Source: Nonomuraea zeae
Lineage (GTDB): Bacteria > Actinomycetota > Actinomycetes > Streptosporangiales > Streptosporangiaceae
Assembly (NCBI RefSeq): GCF_005889725.1
Contig: NZ_VCKX01000012.1
Location: forward strand, 30,307-94,306
Length of the DNA stretch: 64,000 bases
Direction of reading: 5' to 3'
Position numbers and translations under genes: made by a program. The notes beneath the pieces are model-generated. The model was given only the letters and a program-made list of their open reading frames with translations. It was not told where the DNA came from and did no database searches. Every line of letters starts with the position of its first letter. Within the stretch, counting starts at the first letter, position 1. Of the stretch, positions 42,700 to 51,383 are shown piece after piece.

Positions 42700-43167
42700 T
42701 TACGGCGGCACAGGGCCTCTCGGCCGTGCGACCTCCGCGGCGCCGGGGGGATGCTCGCGGAGCCAGGTGGCCGCCCGGCGCGCCGACGCGCGCGAAAGCC
42801 ACGCGTCCTGGACCACCTCGGCCAGCTCGTCCCGGGCGAGCTCACCGATCCGGCCCGCCCGCAGCAGCACCGACGGGTGGCCGTTGAAGTGCGGGGTGGT
42901 GAAGAACGGGGACGCCTCGTCCTGGACCAGCGCCTGCTTGTCCGCCTGGGACCCGACCCAGAAGACGATCACGTCCGGGTAGCGCTCCCCCGTGTCCGGG
43001 TCGACCGCGTCCGGGCGCGGGTTGCGGAAGAAGACGAACGACTTCCCGCCCACCTGGTAGACCGGATTGCCGCCGGTCCCGTGCTCGACGGTCACGTGGG
43101 GCATGGCCAGCGCCAGCTCGTGCACGTCCTCGACGCGGGCGGGCCGGTTTCCGTCATCCTCGGGCAC
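42700..43167 (-). CDS. MmcQ/YjbR family protein
   Basis: 155 residues. The YjbR-like fold is recognised by LALAMPHVTVEHGTGGNPVY, GGKSFVFFRNP, SPFFTTPHFNGHPSVLL and the terminal VVQDAWLSRASARRAATWL. Members are small DNA-binding-like proteins of unclear function, often encoded near stress genes. The only in-frame start is GTG 43167, with GGGG upstream. It is divergent from the TIGR03086 gene. Confidence 0.82.
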   Translation of the reverse strand: MPEDDGNRPARVEDVHELALAMPHVTVEHGTGGNPVYQVGGKSFVFFRNPRPDAVDPDTGERYPDVIVFWVGSQADKQALVQDEASPFFTTPHFNGHPSVLLRAGRIGELARDELAEVVQDAWLSRASARRAATWLREHPPGAAEVARPRGPVPP

Positions 43168-43324
43168 GGCCCCAGCGTAGGCGGCATCCGGCGGAATGTC
43201 CGCCCCGCCGACGGCGCGCCGGACGGTCCGGGAGATCTTTTTTTCGGGTTCCGCTGATTACTTTTCCGATCCTGGGGAGTCAACACAGTGGAAGGAGAGT
43301 CAGCCCCGGCAGAGAGGAACCGCC

Positions 43325-43924
43325 ATGCCCGCGATCGATCTGGAGTCCGCCGCCCACGAGGTGGTGCGCCTCCTGGACGGTGTGACCGAGGACCGGATGG
43401 ACGATCCGACGCCCTGCGCCGACACCCCCGTCGCCGCGCTGCTCGACCACCTCATGGGCTTGTCGCTGGCGTTCACGTACGCGGCCCGCAAGACCACCCC
43501 GCCCGGAGACGGATCGGGACCGGGACCGACGAGTGCCGCGCACCTCGACCCGGAGTGGCGCACGCTGCTTCCGCAGCGGCTCGACGAGCTGGTCAAGGCC
43601 TGGCGCGACCCGGATGCGTGGGAGGGGATGGCCGAGGCCGGCGGCGTGAAGATGCCCGCCGAGCAGATGGCCGTGGTCGCGCTGGACGAGCTGGTCCTGC
43701 ACGGCTGGGACCTGGCCCGCGCGACCGGCCAGCCGTTCACGTGTAGCCTGGCCGACACGGCGGCGGTCCTCGAGTTCACCAGCGCGGCGGCACGGCCTGA
43801 GCACGCGGCCCAGCGGGACGGGCTGTTCGGGGCGCCGGTGGAGGTCGCCGAGGACGCACCGCCGTTCGACCGCGCACTCGGCTTCGCCGGTCGCGACCCC
43901 GCGTGGGCGCCTCCGGCCGCGTGA
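43325..43924 (+). CDS. TIGR03086-family metal-binding protein
   Basis: 199 residues of the DinB/mycothiol-dependent maleylpyruvate isomerase-like superfamily. It opens with ARLLDGVTEDR-like helices, has TPCADTPVAALLDHLMGLSL (metal-ligand His in DHLMG) and ends the helical bundle with DELVLHGWDLARATGQPF (second His in LHGWDLA). It probably binds a divalent metal. Substrates are unknown for most members. GAGAGGAACCGCC precedes ATG 43325. Its stop overlaps a GTG in front of the Rieske gene. Confidence 0.85.
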   Translation: MPAIDLESAAHEVVRLLDGVTEDRMDDPTPCADTPVAALLDHLMGLSLAFTYAARKTTPPGDGSGPGPTSAAHLDPEWRTLLPQRLDELVKAWRDPDAWEGMAEAGGVKMPAEQMAVVALDELVLHGWDLARATGQPFTCSLADTAAVLEFTSAAARPEHAAQRDGLFGAPVEVAEDAPPFDRALGFAGRDPAWAPPAA

Positions 43925-43938
43925 CCCTTGGAGGTCCG

Positions 43939-45077
43939 GTGACACCGGAGTCGATCGCCGCCCTCGATCACATCTCGGCCGGATACGACCCGGATCCCGC
44001 GCTGTCGATGTCCTTGCACGCCGACGCCTACACGGATCCGAAGTGGTTCGGCGTCGACCAGCGGGCGATCTTCGCCCGTACGTGGCAGTGGCTGTGCCAC
44101 GTGGAGAAGCTGCGGGTCCCCGGCGGCTACGTGACGGGCACGGTGGCCGGCATGCCGATCCTCGCCGTCCGGGACGAGGCCGGCACGCTGCGGGCGTTCT
44201 ACAACGTGTGCAAGCACCGGGCGCACGAGCTGCTGTCCGGTTCCGGCGTCCGGCACAGCATCGTGTGCCCCTACCACGCCTGGACCTTCGACCTGACCGG
44301 CCGGTTGCGGCGGGCGCGCAACACCGGCGGCATGCCGGGCTTCGACACCTCCGCGGTGTGCCTGGACCGGATCCAGGTCGCCGAGTTCGGCGGCATGGTC
44401 TACGTCAACCTCGACCCCGAGGCGGCCCCACTGTCCGTGCAGGCTGGGGGCCTGGAGGCGTCGAGGCGCGGGCGCCCGACGTGGCCAAGCTGACCCTCGC
44501 CCGCCGGCTCACCTACGACATCGCCTCCAACTGGAAGAACGTCGTCGACAACTTCCTGGAGTGCTACCACTGTCACGTGGCCCACAAGGACTTCGTGTCC
44601 TTGGTCGACATGAGCACCTACCAGGTCACGACGTACGGGATCCACTCCAGCCACATGGCGCAGGCGGGCAGGACGGAGAACTCCGCCTACGACGTGTCGG
44701 GGGCGACGGTCACCGAGCACGCGGTGTGGTGGCTGTGGCCCAACACCTGCCTGCTGCGCTATCCCGGCCGCGGGAACTTCATGGTGCTGCAGATCATCCC
44801 CGCCGGTCCGGAACGGACGCGCGAGATCTGGGACTTCTACCTGGAGACCGCGGAGCCCGACGAGGCCGAGCTGGACAGCATCCGGTACATCGACGAGATT
44901 CTCCAGGTGGAGGACATCGCCCTGGTGGAGAGCGTCCAGCGCGGGATGCGCACCCCCGCCTTCACCCAGGGGAAGATCGTGTACGACCCCGGCGGGTCCG
45001 GCTTGTCCGAGCACGCGGTCCACCATTTCCACGGGCTCGTCCTGGAGGCGTACCGGCGCGAGCTCGGCCGGGCGTGA
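43939..45077 (+). pseudogene. Rieske non-haem iron oxygenase alpha subunit, single frameshift
   Basis: The N-terminal half (43939-44459) has the Rieske motif: Cys-Lys-His in NVCKHRAHEL and Cys-Pro-Tyr-His in VCPYHAWTFD. The catalytic half (44460-45077) is in another frame, with the 2-His-acid iron site in NFLECYHCHVAHKDF and a full C-terminal SRPBCC-type domain. Inserting one base near 44459 would restore GLEA-VEARAPDVAKL and give about 380 residues, the normal length. It may be a recent mutation or a sequencing error. The closest relatives by pattern are betaine/stachydrine-type demethylases. GTG 43939 follows TTGGAGG. Confidence 0.8.
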
Positions 45078-45128
45078 TCGGGGCGCCCCCGTCGGGCCCG
45101 GACTCTCGAAGCGGTGATATTAGGCTTT

Positions 45129-45147
45129 ACCTACTTGAATAATAGGT
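45129..45147. promoter_or_regulatory. Sulfur-island operator, copy 1
   Basis: ACCTACTTGAATAATAGGT, with CCTA/TAGG inverted arms, lies 50 bp before the SsuD-like gene. It matches the site at 46360-46378 at 15 of 19 positions. The local sequence is unusually AT-rich, consistent with a regulated promoter. Confidence 0.55.
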
Positions 45148-45197
45148 TTTAGCGTGGAGGCTCAGCGCCGCTCGAACAGAACAGGAAGACCCTGCCG

Positions 45198-46256
45198 ATG
45201 AGCCTCCAGTTCCTCTGGTACGTCCCGAACGAGGTGCAGCCCGGGCACCGCGGCGACGACGCCGTGGCGAGCCACAACAGCCTGGAGACCCTGACCGCCC
45301 AGGCCAGGGCCCTTGAGGAGCACGGGTGGACCGGGGCGCTCATCGGCACCGGCTGGGGACGGCCCGACACCTTCACGGTCGCCACCGCGCTGGCCGCGCG
45401 GACCACGACGTTCCAGCCGCTGATCGCGGTCCGGCCCGGCTACTGGCACCCGGCCAAGTTCGCCTCCGCCGCCGCGACCCTGGACCACCTCACCGGGGGC
45501 CGGGTGCTGATCAACATCGTGTCGGGCAAGGACAACCTGGCCGCGTACGGCGACAGCGAAGGCGACCAGGCCCACCGCTACGCCCGTACCAGAGAGTTCC
45601 TCCAGATCGTGCGCAAGCTGTGGACCGGCGAGAACGTCACCTACCACGGCGAGCACTTCAGCGTCACCGGCTCCACCGTGGCGCCGCGGCCGGTCGTCCG
45701 GGGCGGGCGCGAGCATCCCCCGCTCTACTTCGGCGGCGCCTCCGATGCCGCCGAGCGGGTGGCCGCCACCGAGGCCGACGTCCAGCTCTTCTGGGGCGAG
45801 CCGCTCGCCGGCGTCGGCGAGCGGATCGAGCGGCTCAAGCACCTGAGCGAGAAGCTCGGCCGCGAGCACCCTCCGCTGGAGTACGGGCTGCGGATCACCA
45901 CGCTGGTACGCGACACCACCGAGCAGGCCTGGGCCGACGCCGAGGCCAAGGTCGGGGAGATGGCGAGAGGCGGCATCAGGAGCGACCCGAACCGGCACCC
46001 CGCCGTCGGCCAGCAGCGGCTGCTCGACCTGGCCGCGAAAGGCGAGGTGCTCGACGACAACCTCTACACCGCCCCCGGCAGGTTCGGCGGCGGCGGCGCG
46101 GGCACCACCTGGCTGGTCGGCTCGGCCGCGGACGTGGCGCGGTCGCTGCGCAGGTACCAGGCCCTCGGCGTCACCCACTTCGTGCTCTCCGACACGCCCT
46201 ACCTGCCGGAGATCAAGCGTCAGGGCGACCAGCTGCTGCCGCTGCTGCGCGGGTGA
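45198..46256 (+). CDS. ssuD: FMNH2-dependent alkanesulfonate monooxygenase (SsuD-like)
   Basis: 352 residues with a luciferase-like TIM barrel. It opens FLWYVPNEVQPGHRG and contains AVRPGYWHPAKFASAAATLD, LTGGRVLINIVSGKDNLAAY, GEHFSVTGSTVAPRP and LYFGGASDAAERVAA, as in two-component alkanesulfonate monooxygenases. These release sulfite from sulfonates using reduced FMN from a partner reductase, which is not encoded nearby. ACAGGAAGACC precedes ATG 45198. The operator-like repeat at 45129-45147 suggests sulfur-responsive control. The exact substrate (alkane or aryl sulfonate) is open. Confidence 0.85.
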   Translation: MSLQFLWYVPNEVQPGHRGDDAVASHNSLETLTAQARALEEHGWTGALIGTGWGRPDTFTVATALAARTTTFQPLIAVRPGYWHPAKFASAAATLDHLTGGRVLINIVSGKDNLAAYGDSEGDQAHRYARTREFLQIVRKLWTGENVTYHGEHFSVTGSTVAPRPVVRGGREHPPLYFGGASDAAERVAATEADVQLFWGEPLAGVGERIERLKHLSEKLGREHPPLEYGLRITTLVRDTTEQAWADAEAKVGEMARGGIRSDPNRHPAVGQQRLLDLAAKGEVLDDNLYTAPGRFGGGGAGTTWLVGSAADVARSLRRYQALGVTHFVLSDTPYLPEIKRQGDQLLPLLRG

Positions 46257-46345
46257 GCGCGCGTTCTCACCACGGGCTCGACCCGGCGCACGAGGACGGC
46301 GCCGGCTCGGCCGCCGGACGGGCATCTCACATCATGAGACGTTCC

Positions 46346-46378
46346 TTGACTTATATAATCCCTACCTGAAATATAGGT
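46346..46378 (+). promoter_or_regulatory. Promoter and sulfur-island operator, copy 2
   Basis: TTGACT at 46346 can serve as -35. CCCTACCTGAAATATAGGT (46360-46378) covers the -10 region and is the second copy of the 45129-45147 site. TATAAT at 46354-46359 is an alternative -10. The leader peptide GTG follows 3 nt after the repeat. Confidence 0.5.
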
Positions 46379-46381
46379 AAT

Positions 46382-46441
46382 GTGATTCTGACCGCCCGTC
46401 GCGTGATCGACTTCATGTACGTGGACAGCAGCCTCTGTTAG
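46382..46441 (+). CDS. Cysteine-ending leader peptide (putative attenuator)
   Basis: A 19-codon frame, VILTARRVIDFMYVDSSLC, ends TGT-TAG. It matches the pattern of short actinobacterial leader peptides found before sulfur-uptake operons (basic start, R-x-x-ID/HIDL core, SxxC end). GTG 46382 has AGGTAAT just upstream. Ribosome stalling at the final Cys codon when cysteine is short would control the ABC operon beginning at 46583. A GC-rich hairpin follows at once. Assignment is by sequence pattern and context only. Confidence 0.55.
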   Translation: MILTARRVIDFMYVDSSLC

Positions 46442-46442
46442 T

Positions 46443-46473
46443 GCGCGGTGCTCCGTCTCGCGCGTCACCGCGC
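46443..46473 (+). promoter_or_regulatory. Hairpin after the leader peptide
   Basis: GCGCGGTG at 46443-46450 pairs perfectly with CACCGCGC at 46466-46473 across a 15-nt loop. It starts 2 nt after the leader stop, so a ribosome on the last codons would block it. It may be an attenuation element. There is no T-run, so factor-dependent or translational control is also possible. Confidence 0.4.
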
Positions 46474-46582
46474 TGGAGACATTCCCGGTCGCCCCAGCTC
46501 AAGGGCATCTCATCGTGTCCGGCGGCCGTACGTCGCCCTCTTCGCCTGTCGCCTCATCCCACTGTTAGGGGCTCGCATCATC

Positions 46583-47638
46583 ATGTGGAAATCTCGTCGG
46601 CGCGTGCGCGTCGCGGTCCTGGCCTTGGCCGTCTCGCTGTCCGGGCTCCTCGCCGCCTGCGGCACCTCCTCCGCCGCCGGTGGCGGATCCTCCTCCGGCG
46701 GCTCGGGAGCGGTGCTCAAGCTGCAGGATCCGGGCAACGCCGGGCCGCTGGCCTACGCCAAGCGCGAAGGCATCCTGGAGAAACGGCTCAAGGCCGTCGG
46801 CGCCTCGGTCGAGTGGGGCGGCTCGTACGCCTCCTTCACCGCGACCATCGACGCGGTGCACTCGGGATCGGTGAACGTCCTGGCCGGCGCCATCTCCCCC
46901 GCCGTCGGCTACCTGGCCAACAGCCCCGACATCAAGATCTTCTCGGTCACCGATCCGATCACCGACCCGGCCGCGCCGCAGACGGACGGGCTGGTGGTGC
47001 GGCCCGACAGCCCGATCAAGTCCGTGGCCGACCTGGCCGGCAAGCAGGTCGCGGTGAACAAGGGCGGCAAGGGCGAGTACCTGCTGCTGCTCGCGCTGGA
47101 GAAGGCGGGGATCCCCGTCGACCAGGTCAAGCGCGTCTACCTCAATCCCGACCAGGGCGCCGCGGCCTTCGCGACCGGCAAGGTGGACGCCTGGTGGGCG
47201 ATCGTCAAGGCCTACCCCGAGGCGGTGGCCAAGGGCGCCCGGGTGATCGTGCACGGACGCGACCTGGACGACAAGGACCTGACCATTCTCGCCGCGCGCA
47301 ACGAGCTGCTCGACCGGCATCCCGAGGCGGTCCAGGTCTATCTCCAGGTCCTTCAGGAGCTGACCGAGGAGGCCAGGAAGACGCCGGAGAAGTTCGAGAA
47401 CGTGTTCCTGGACCAGGGACCGACGGCGGTGAGCGGTGCCCGGCTGGCGCAGAACATCGCCACGGCCAAGTACGCGAACATCCCCCGCCACGTCACCAAG
47501 GACGACGGCGCCAACATCCAGCAGGTGGCCGAGCTGTTCCGCAAGTACGGCGTGGTGTCCGCCGCCGTCGACCCGGCGGGCGTCCTCTTCGACCTGAAGG
47601 CCGCGGCGGGCTCGCCGTCGCCGGCCGCGGCCGGGTGA
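46583..47638 (+). CDS. ssuA: Sulfonate-type ABC transporter substrate-binding lipoprotein
   Basis: 351 residues. The lipoprotein signal ends LSGLLAACG (lipidated Cys near residue 24) and is followed by a Gly/Ser linker. The binding domain is of the SsuA/NMT1 type: LQDPGNAGPLAYAKREGILE, VEWGGSYASFTATIDAVHSG, VRPDSPIKSVADLAGKQVAV and VDAWWAIVKAYPEAVAKGA. It would deliver sulfonate-like ligands to the permease encoded next. ATG 46583 is preceded by TTAGGGG at a longish spacing. It sits behind the leader peptide and hairpin. Confidence 0.85.
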   Translation: MWKSRRRVRVAVLALAVSLSGLLAACGTSSAAGGGSSSGGSGAVLKLQDPGNAGPLAYAKREGILEKRLKAVGASVEWGGSYASFTATIDAVHSGSVNVLAGAISPAVGYLANSPDIKIFSVTDPITDPAAPQTDGLVVRPDSPIKSVADLAGKQVAVNKGGKGEYLLLLALEKAGIPVDQVKRVYLNPDQGAAAFATGKVDAWWAIVKAYPEAVAKGARVIVHGRDLDDKDLTILAARNELLDRHPEAVQVYLQVLQELTEEARKTPEKFENVFLDQGPTAVSGARLAQNIATAKYANIPRHVTKDDGANIQQVAELFRKYGVVSAAVDPAGVLFDLKAAAGSPSPAAAG

Positions 47639-47643
47639 CGGCC

Positions 47644-48504
47644 ATGACCATGGAGAAGGTACGGCCGGGCCCGGCCACTCCGCCCGAGGCCGAGGTCTCC
47701 GGACTGGAGGCCCCCCGGTATCTCGGCACCAGGCGCCGCCCTGCGGCGCTGTCGGCCGGCGTGCGCACCGGCGTCCCCCTGCTGCTGCTCATCGCCTGGT
47801 GGTACGGGTCGGGCAGCGGGCAAATCCCGCCGGACGTGCTGGCCGCGCCGTCCTCCGTCTTCGACGCCCTGCGCGAGCTGACCGTGACCGGCCAGCTCAC
47901 CGATTACCTGCTCGCCTCCGCGCATCGGGCCGGGCTGGGGGTGCTCGTCGGCGGCGGGATCGGCCTGCTGCTCGGGGTCGCCGCCGGGATCTCGGCCCTG
48001 GGCGAGGAGCTGGTCGATCCGACCATGCAGATGATGCGGGCCGTGCCGTTCCTCGCGCTCGTCCCGCTGTTCATCTCCTGGTTCGGGGTCGGCGAGACGT
48101 TCAAGATCGTGCTGATCGCGGTGTCGGCGGCCGTCCCGATGTACGCCTACACCTACCTCGGGGTCAGGAACGTCGACCGCAAGGTCGTCGAGGCGGCGCG
48201 CGGCTTCGGCCTGCGCGGTCACCGGCTGGCGCTCGGCGTCGTCATCCCGAGCGCCCTGCCCAACATCCTGATGGCGCTGCGCATCTGCCTGTCGGTCTCG
48301 CTCACCGGACTGATCGCCGCCGAGCAGATCGGGGCGACCGAGGGCATCGGCTACCTCGTCACGCTGGCGCAGCAGTACTTCCGCCTCGACTACATGGTGC
48401 TCTGCATCCTCATCTACGCCGGTCTCGGGCTGATCTTCGACGGTGCGATCCGGCTGGTGGAGCGCCTGGCGATGCCCTGGCGCCGGCACGTGGTCGCCCG
48501 ATGA
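47644..48504 (+). CDS. ssuC: Sulfonate-type ABC transporter permease
   Basis: 286 residues. After a hydrophilic N-terminus of about 35 residues come six membrane segments. The EAA loop near residue 185 is EAARGFGLRGHRLALGVVIP, typical of the BPD_transp_1 taurine/sulfonate/nitrate importers. A GTG at 47635 overlaps the upstream stop, but ATG 47644, with GGGTGA 6 nt before it, is preferred. The stop overlaps the ATPase start (ATGA). Confidence 0.88.
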   Translation: MTMEKVRPGPATPPEAEVSGLEAPRYLGTRRRPAALSAGVRTGVPLLLLIAWWYGSGSGQIPPDVLAAPSSVFDALRELTVTGQLTDYLLASAHRAGLGVLVGGGIGLLLGVAAGISALGEELVDPTMQMMRAVPFLALVPLFISWFGVGETFKIVLIAVSAAVPMYAYTYLGVRNVDRKVVEAARGFGLRGHRLALGVVIPSALPNILMALRICLSVSLTGLIAAEQIGATEGIGYLVTLAQQYFRLDYMVLCILIYAGLGLIFDGAIRLVERLAMPWRRHVVAR

Positions 48505-49244
48505 CCGGCCCGGCGACCGGCGAGGACCTCGCCGTCCGGATAACCGGGCTGCACAAGGCCTTCGGCGCGAAGTCCGTGCTGTCCGGCATCGATCTGGAGA
48601 TCCGCAGGGGCGAGTTCTTCGCCCTGCTCGGCCCGAGCGGCACCGGGAAGACCACGCTCCTCCGCATCCTCGCGGGCCTGGAGGTCCCGGACGCCGGCAC
48701 CGTGCTGGCGGCCCGCCGCCGCACCACGGTCTACCAGGAGCCCCGGCTCATCCCGGCCAGGAGGGTGCTCGCCAACGTCACCCTCGGGCTCCCGCCCGCC
48801 GCGCGGGACTCCGGGCGACGGGCTCTGGCCGAGGTCGGGCTGGAGGGCTACGACCGCGCCTGGCCGGCGACACTCTCCGGCGGGGAGGCGCAGCGGGTGG
48901 CCCTCGCCCGAGCCCTGGTCCGCGATCCGGAGGTGCTCCTGCTCGACGAGCCGTTCGCCGCGCTGGACGCGCTGACCCGGCTCCAGATGCAGGAGCTGGT
49001 CGCGGAGCTCTGCGCGCGGCACCGCCCGGCGGTCGTGCTCGTCACGCACGACGTGGACGAGGCCGTACGGCTGGCGGACCGGGTCGTCGTGCTTCGGGAC
49101 GGGGCCCTGGCCGTGGACCAGCGGATCGACCTGCCCCATCCCCGGGACCGCAACAGCCCTTCGTTCGTCGGCCACCGCCGCCTGTTCCTGAGCCATCTGG
49201 GCGTCGTCCCCGACTCACCTCATTTCGCTTCGACGCAGACGTAG
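48501..49244 (+). CDS. ssuB: Sulfonate-type ABC transporter ATPase
   Basis: 247 residues. Walker A is GPSGTGKTTLL, the Q-loop is VYQEPRLIPARRVLANV, the signature is LSGGEAQRVALARALV, Walker B is VLLLDEPFAALD and the H-loop is VLVTHDVDEA. The pattern EPRLIPARRV is usual for SsuB/TauB ATPases. It is coupled to the permease by the ATGA overlap and is followed 7 nt later by the desulfinase-like gene. Confidence 0.9.
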   Translation: MTGPATGEDLAVRITGLHKAFGAKSVLSGIDLEIRRGEFFALLGPSGTGKTTLLRILAGLEVPDAGTVLAARRRTTVYQEPRLIPARRVLANVTLGLPPAARDSGRRALAEVGLEGYDRAWPATLSGGEAQRVALARALVRDPEVLLLDEPFAALDALTRLQMQELVAELCARHRPAVVLVTHDVDEAVRLADRVVVLRDGALAVDQRIDLPHPRDRNSPSFVGHRRLFLSHLGVVPDSPHFASTQT

Positions 49245-49251
49245 GAGTTCC

Positions 49252-50328
49252 ATGTCATCCATCGACAAGATCTGGTACACCCGGTGCCCCGTCCCCACTG
49301 CCAGCGGCCTGGCCCACAACCAGGGCTGGCTGGCCGAGGAGTTCCGGGCGGCCGGCCTGGACGTGGGCATCCTTCAGGACGCGGGACCGGAGCTGGCCGG
49401 GCACCACTTCGATCACCGGCTGCTGGGGCTGTTCAGGGAGGGCGGCAACGTGCCCGCGCTGGCGGCCCGGTCGGCCGGCGCCCCGACCCGGCTGATCGGG
49501 CTGACCTGGATCGAGGAGTGGCAGTCCATCCTGGTCCGGGCCGGCAGCGGCATCGGCGGCGCCGCGGACCTGGCCGGCGCGCGGGTCGCGCTGCCCGCGT
49601 GGGCCGAGACCCGGGCCAAGAGCTTCCCCCGTGCCATGGCCCTGCACGGGATCAAGGGCGCGCTGTCGCAGGGCGGGCTGACCCTCGACGACGTCACGTT
49701 CGTGGAGGTGGCGGCGCAGTCCCGCCCGTCGGTCGGCCGGGACGCCGGCTCCCGGGCGTTCTCCTGGCCGGGCATCGCTGAGCTGGCCCGCGGCGAGGTC
49801 GATGCCGTGTACGCCAAGGGGGCGCGAGCCGCGGAGCAGGCCAGGGAGATCGGCGCGGTCGTGGCCGTCGACCTGGACGCGCACTCCGACCGCCGTACCA
49901 GGGTGAACAACGGCACCCCCAGGCCGATCACGGTGCACGAGCGGCTCCTGGACGAGCATCCCGAGCTGGTCGTCGGGTTCCTGGCCCAGACGCTGCGCGC
50001 GGCCGACTGGGCGCGGGGCAACCTGGAGCGGGTCCGCGAGATCCTCGCCGGGGAGACGCGGTCCGGGCCGGACGCCGTCGCCACCGCCTACCGGGGCGAC
50101 TTCCACCACTCGCTGCACCCTGACCTGTCGCCGGAGCGGCTGGACCTGCTGCACGTCCAGAAGGACTTCCTGCTGGTGCACGGCTTCCTCGACGCCGACG
50201 TGGACCTCGACGCGTGGATCGCCCGCGAACCGCTCGAACTCGCCCGCCGGCGCCTCGACGCCGCGGCCGCGCGGAGCGATCGGCCGCACCCGGAGCACGG
50301 CGTTGCGCCCGCAGGGGCGGTGGCGTGA
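49252..50328 (+). CDS. DszB-like desulfinase
   Basis: 358 residues, no signal peptide, periplasmic-binding-protein fold. It aligns with DszB (2'-hydroxybiphenyl-2-sulfinate desulfinase). The nucleophilic Cys is in YTRCPVPTASGLA (residue 12), matching the YSNCPVPNALL segment of DszB. His and Arg at the DszB H60/R70 spacing are in HFDHRLLGLFREGGNVPAL. The C-terminal QKDFLLVHGFLDADVDLDAW matches the DszB end. It would release sulfite from a sulfinate made by the flavin monooxygenases encoded next. The alternative is a cytoplasmic sulfonate-binding protein, but conservation of all three catalytic residues argues against that. ATG 49252 follows TAGGAGTTCC. Confidence 0.7.
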   Translation: MSSIDKIWYTRCPVPTASGLAHNQGWLAEEFRAAGLDVGILQDAGPELAGHHFDHRLLGLFREGGNVPALAARSAGAPTRLIGLTWIEEWQSILVRAGSGIGGAADLAGARVALPAWAETRAKSFPRAMALHGIKGALSQGGLTLDDVTFVEVAAQSRPSVGRDAGSRAFSWPGIAELARGEVDAVYAKGARAAEQAREIGAVVAVDLDAHSDRRTRVNNGTPRPITVHERLLDEHPELVVGFLAQTLRAADWARGNLERVREILAGETRSGPDAVATAYRGDFHHSLHPDLSPERLDLLHVQKDFLLVHGFLDADVDLDAWIAREPLELARRRLDAAAARSDRPHPEHGVAPAGAVA

Positions 50329-51383
50329 TGGCCGGACAGCCGGACTTCCTGGTCACGGTGCCGACCCGGGGCGACGGGCGGGACCCGCTGCGGCGGGATC
50401 GAGGAGGGTGGCAGCCCGGCGGGCACCGCCCGCTGCCCCCGTTCGTCACCGATCTCCGGGCCGGCGCCTCCGGCCCGTTCGACCACCTCGCCCAGATCGG
50501 CCGGGCCGCGGAGCTGGCCGCGATCGGCGGGGCGCTGGTGCCGTTCGATCCCGCCGGGGAGGAGTCGCTGGTGGTCGCCGCCGGCCTGCTCAGGCAGAGC
50601 CGTCACCTGCGGGTCGTGGCCGGGTTCCACCCCGGGATCGCCACGCCCGTCTACGCGGCCAAGGTCTCGGCCTCCCTCCAGCGCTTCACCGGCAACCGGC
50701 TCGGCTGGCAGCTCGACGTCGAGCTCGACCCGGCCGTCGCGCGCTCGCAAGGGGACTTCCTGCAAGGGGCCGACCGTTACGCGCGGGCCGAAGAGTTCCT
50801 CAGCGTGGCCAAGGGCGTGTGGCACGAGGAGGGCTACACCTACGAGGGCCGCTTCTACCAGGTGCTCGCGGGCGGCTTCCAGTCGCCGAACTCGGGCCTG
50901 CCGTTCCCCCGCGTCCACCTGACCGGCTCCTCGCCGGAGGCGCTGGCGCTCTCGGCCCGGCACGCCGACGTGCATCTGTTCACCCCGGACCAGGACATCG
51001 AGACCGCCATCGGCGAGCTGGCCGCCCTGTCCGCGCGGGAAGGACGTCGCGTCGAGTACGGCCTGCGGCTGCCCGTCCTGGCCCGGGATGACGACGACGA
51101 GGCGTGGGCGGAGGCCCGCCGGCTGTGGGAGCTCACCGGCGACGGCGGCCTGCCGGATCCGGATCCGCGTACCCGGTTGTGGCCAGGTTTCCACCGCATC
51201 GCCGGGTCCGGGCCGTCCGGCCTGGTCGGCTCGTACGCGACCGTCGCGGCCGGCATCCGCGGCTACCTCGACCGGGGCGTCACCACCTTCGTGCTGGAGT
51301 CGCGGCCGCATCTGGAGGAGACCTACCGGCTGGGCGAGCGGCTGCTGCCGCTGTTCGCGAAGGAGATCGAGCATGTCCATTGA
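50328..51383 (+). CDS. LLM-class flavin-dependent monooxygenase (SsuD/DszA type)
   Basis: 351 residues with a luciferase-like barrel. Landmarks are LAQIGRAAELAAIGGALVPF, VVAGFHPGIATPVYAAKVSA, LQRFTGNRLGWQLDVELDPA, GRFYQVLAGGFQSPN and LVGSYATVAAGIRGYLDRGV. Relative to SsuD it has a DxxxxQGDFLQGADRY insertion. It probably oxidises a sulfone or sulfonate with reduced FMN. ATG 50328 shares one base with the stop of the desulfinase gene (TGATG). It is adjacent and coupled to a second LLM enzyme. Confidence 0.82.
   Translation: MAGQPDFLVTVPTRGDGRDPLRRDRGGWQPGGHRPLPPFVTDLRAGASGPFDHLAQIGRAAELAAIGGALVPFDPAGEESLVVAAGLLRQSRHLRVVAGFHPGIATPVYAAKVSASLQRFTGNRLGWQLDVELDPAVARSQGDFLQGADRYARAEEFLSVAKGVWHEEGYTYEGRFYQVLAGGFQSPNSGLPFPRVHLTGSSPEALALSARHADVHLFTPDQDIETAIGELAALSAREGRRVEYGLRLPVLARDDDDEAWAEARRLWELTGDGGLPDPDPRTRLWPGFHRIAGSGPSGLVGSYATVAAGIRGYLDRGVTTFVLESRPHLEETYRLGERLLPLFAKEIEHVH

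Noticed and set aside
45154..45201. A 15-codon frame ending CR before the SsuD-like gene, as a possible second leader peptide
   Set aside because: No ribosome site and no match to the basic-ID-SxxC leader pattern. Overlap with the SsuD start could be chance.
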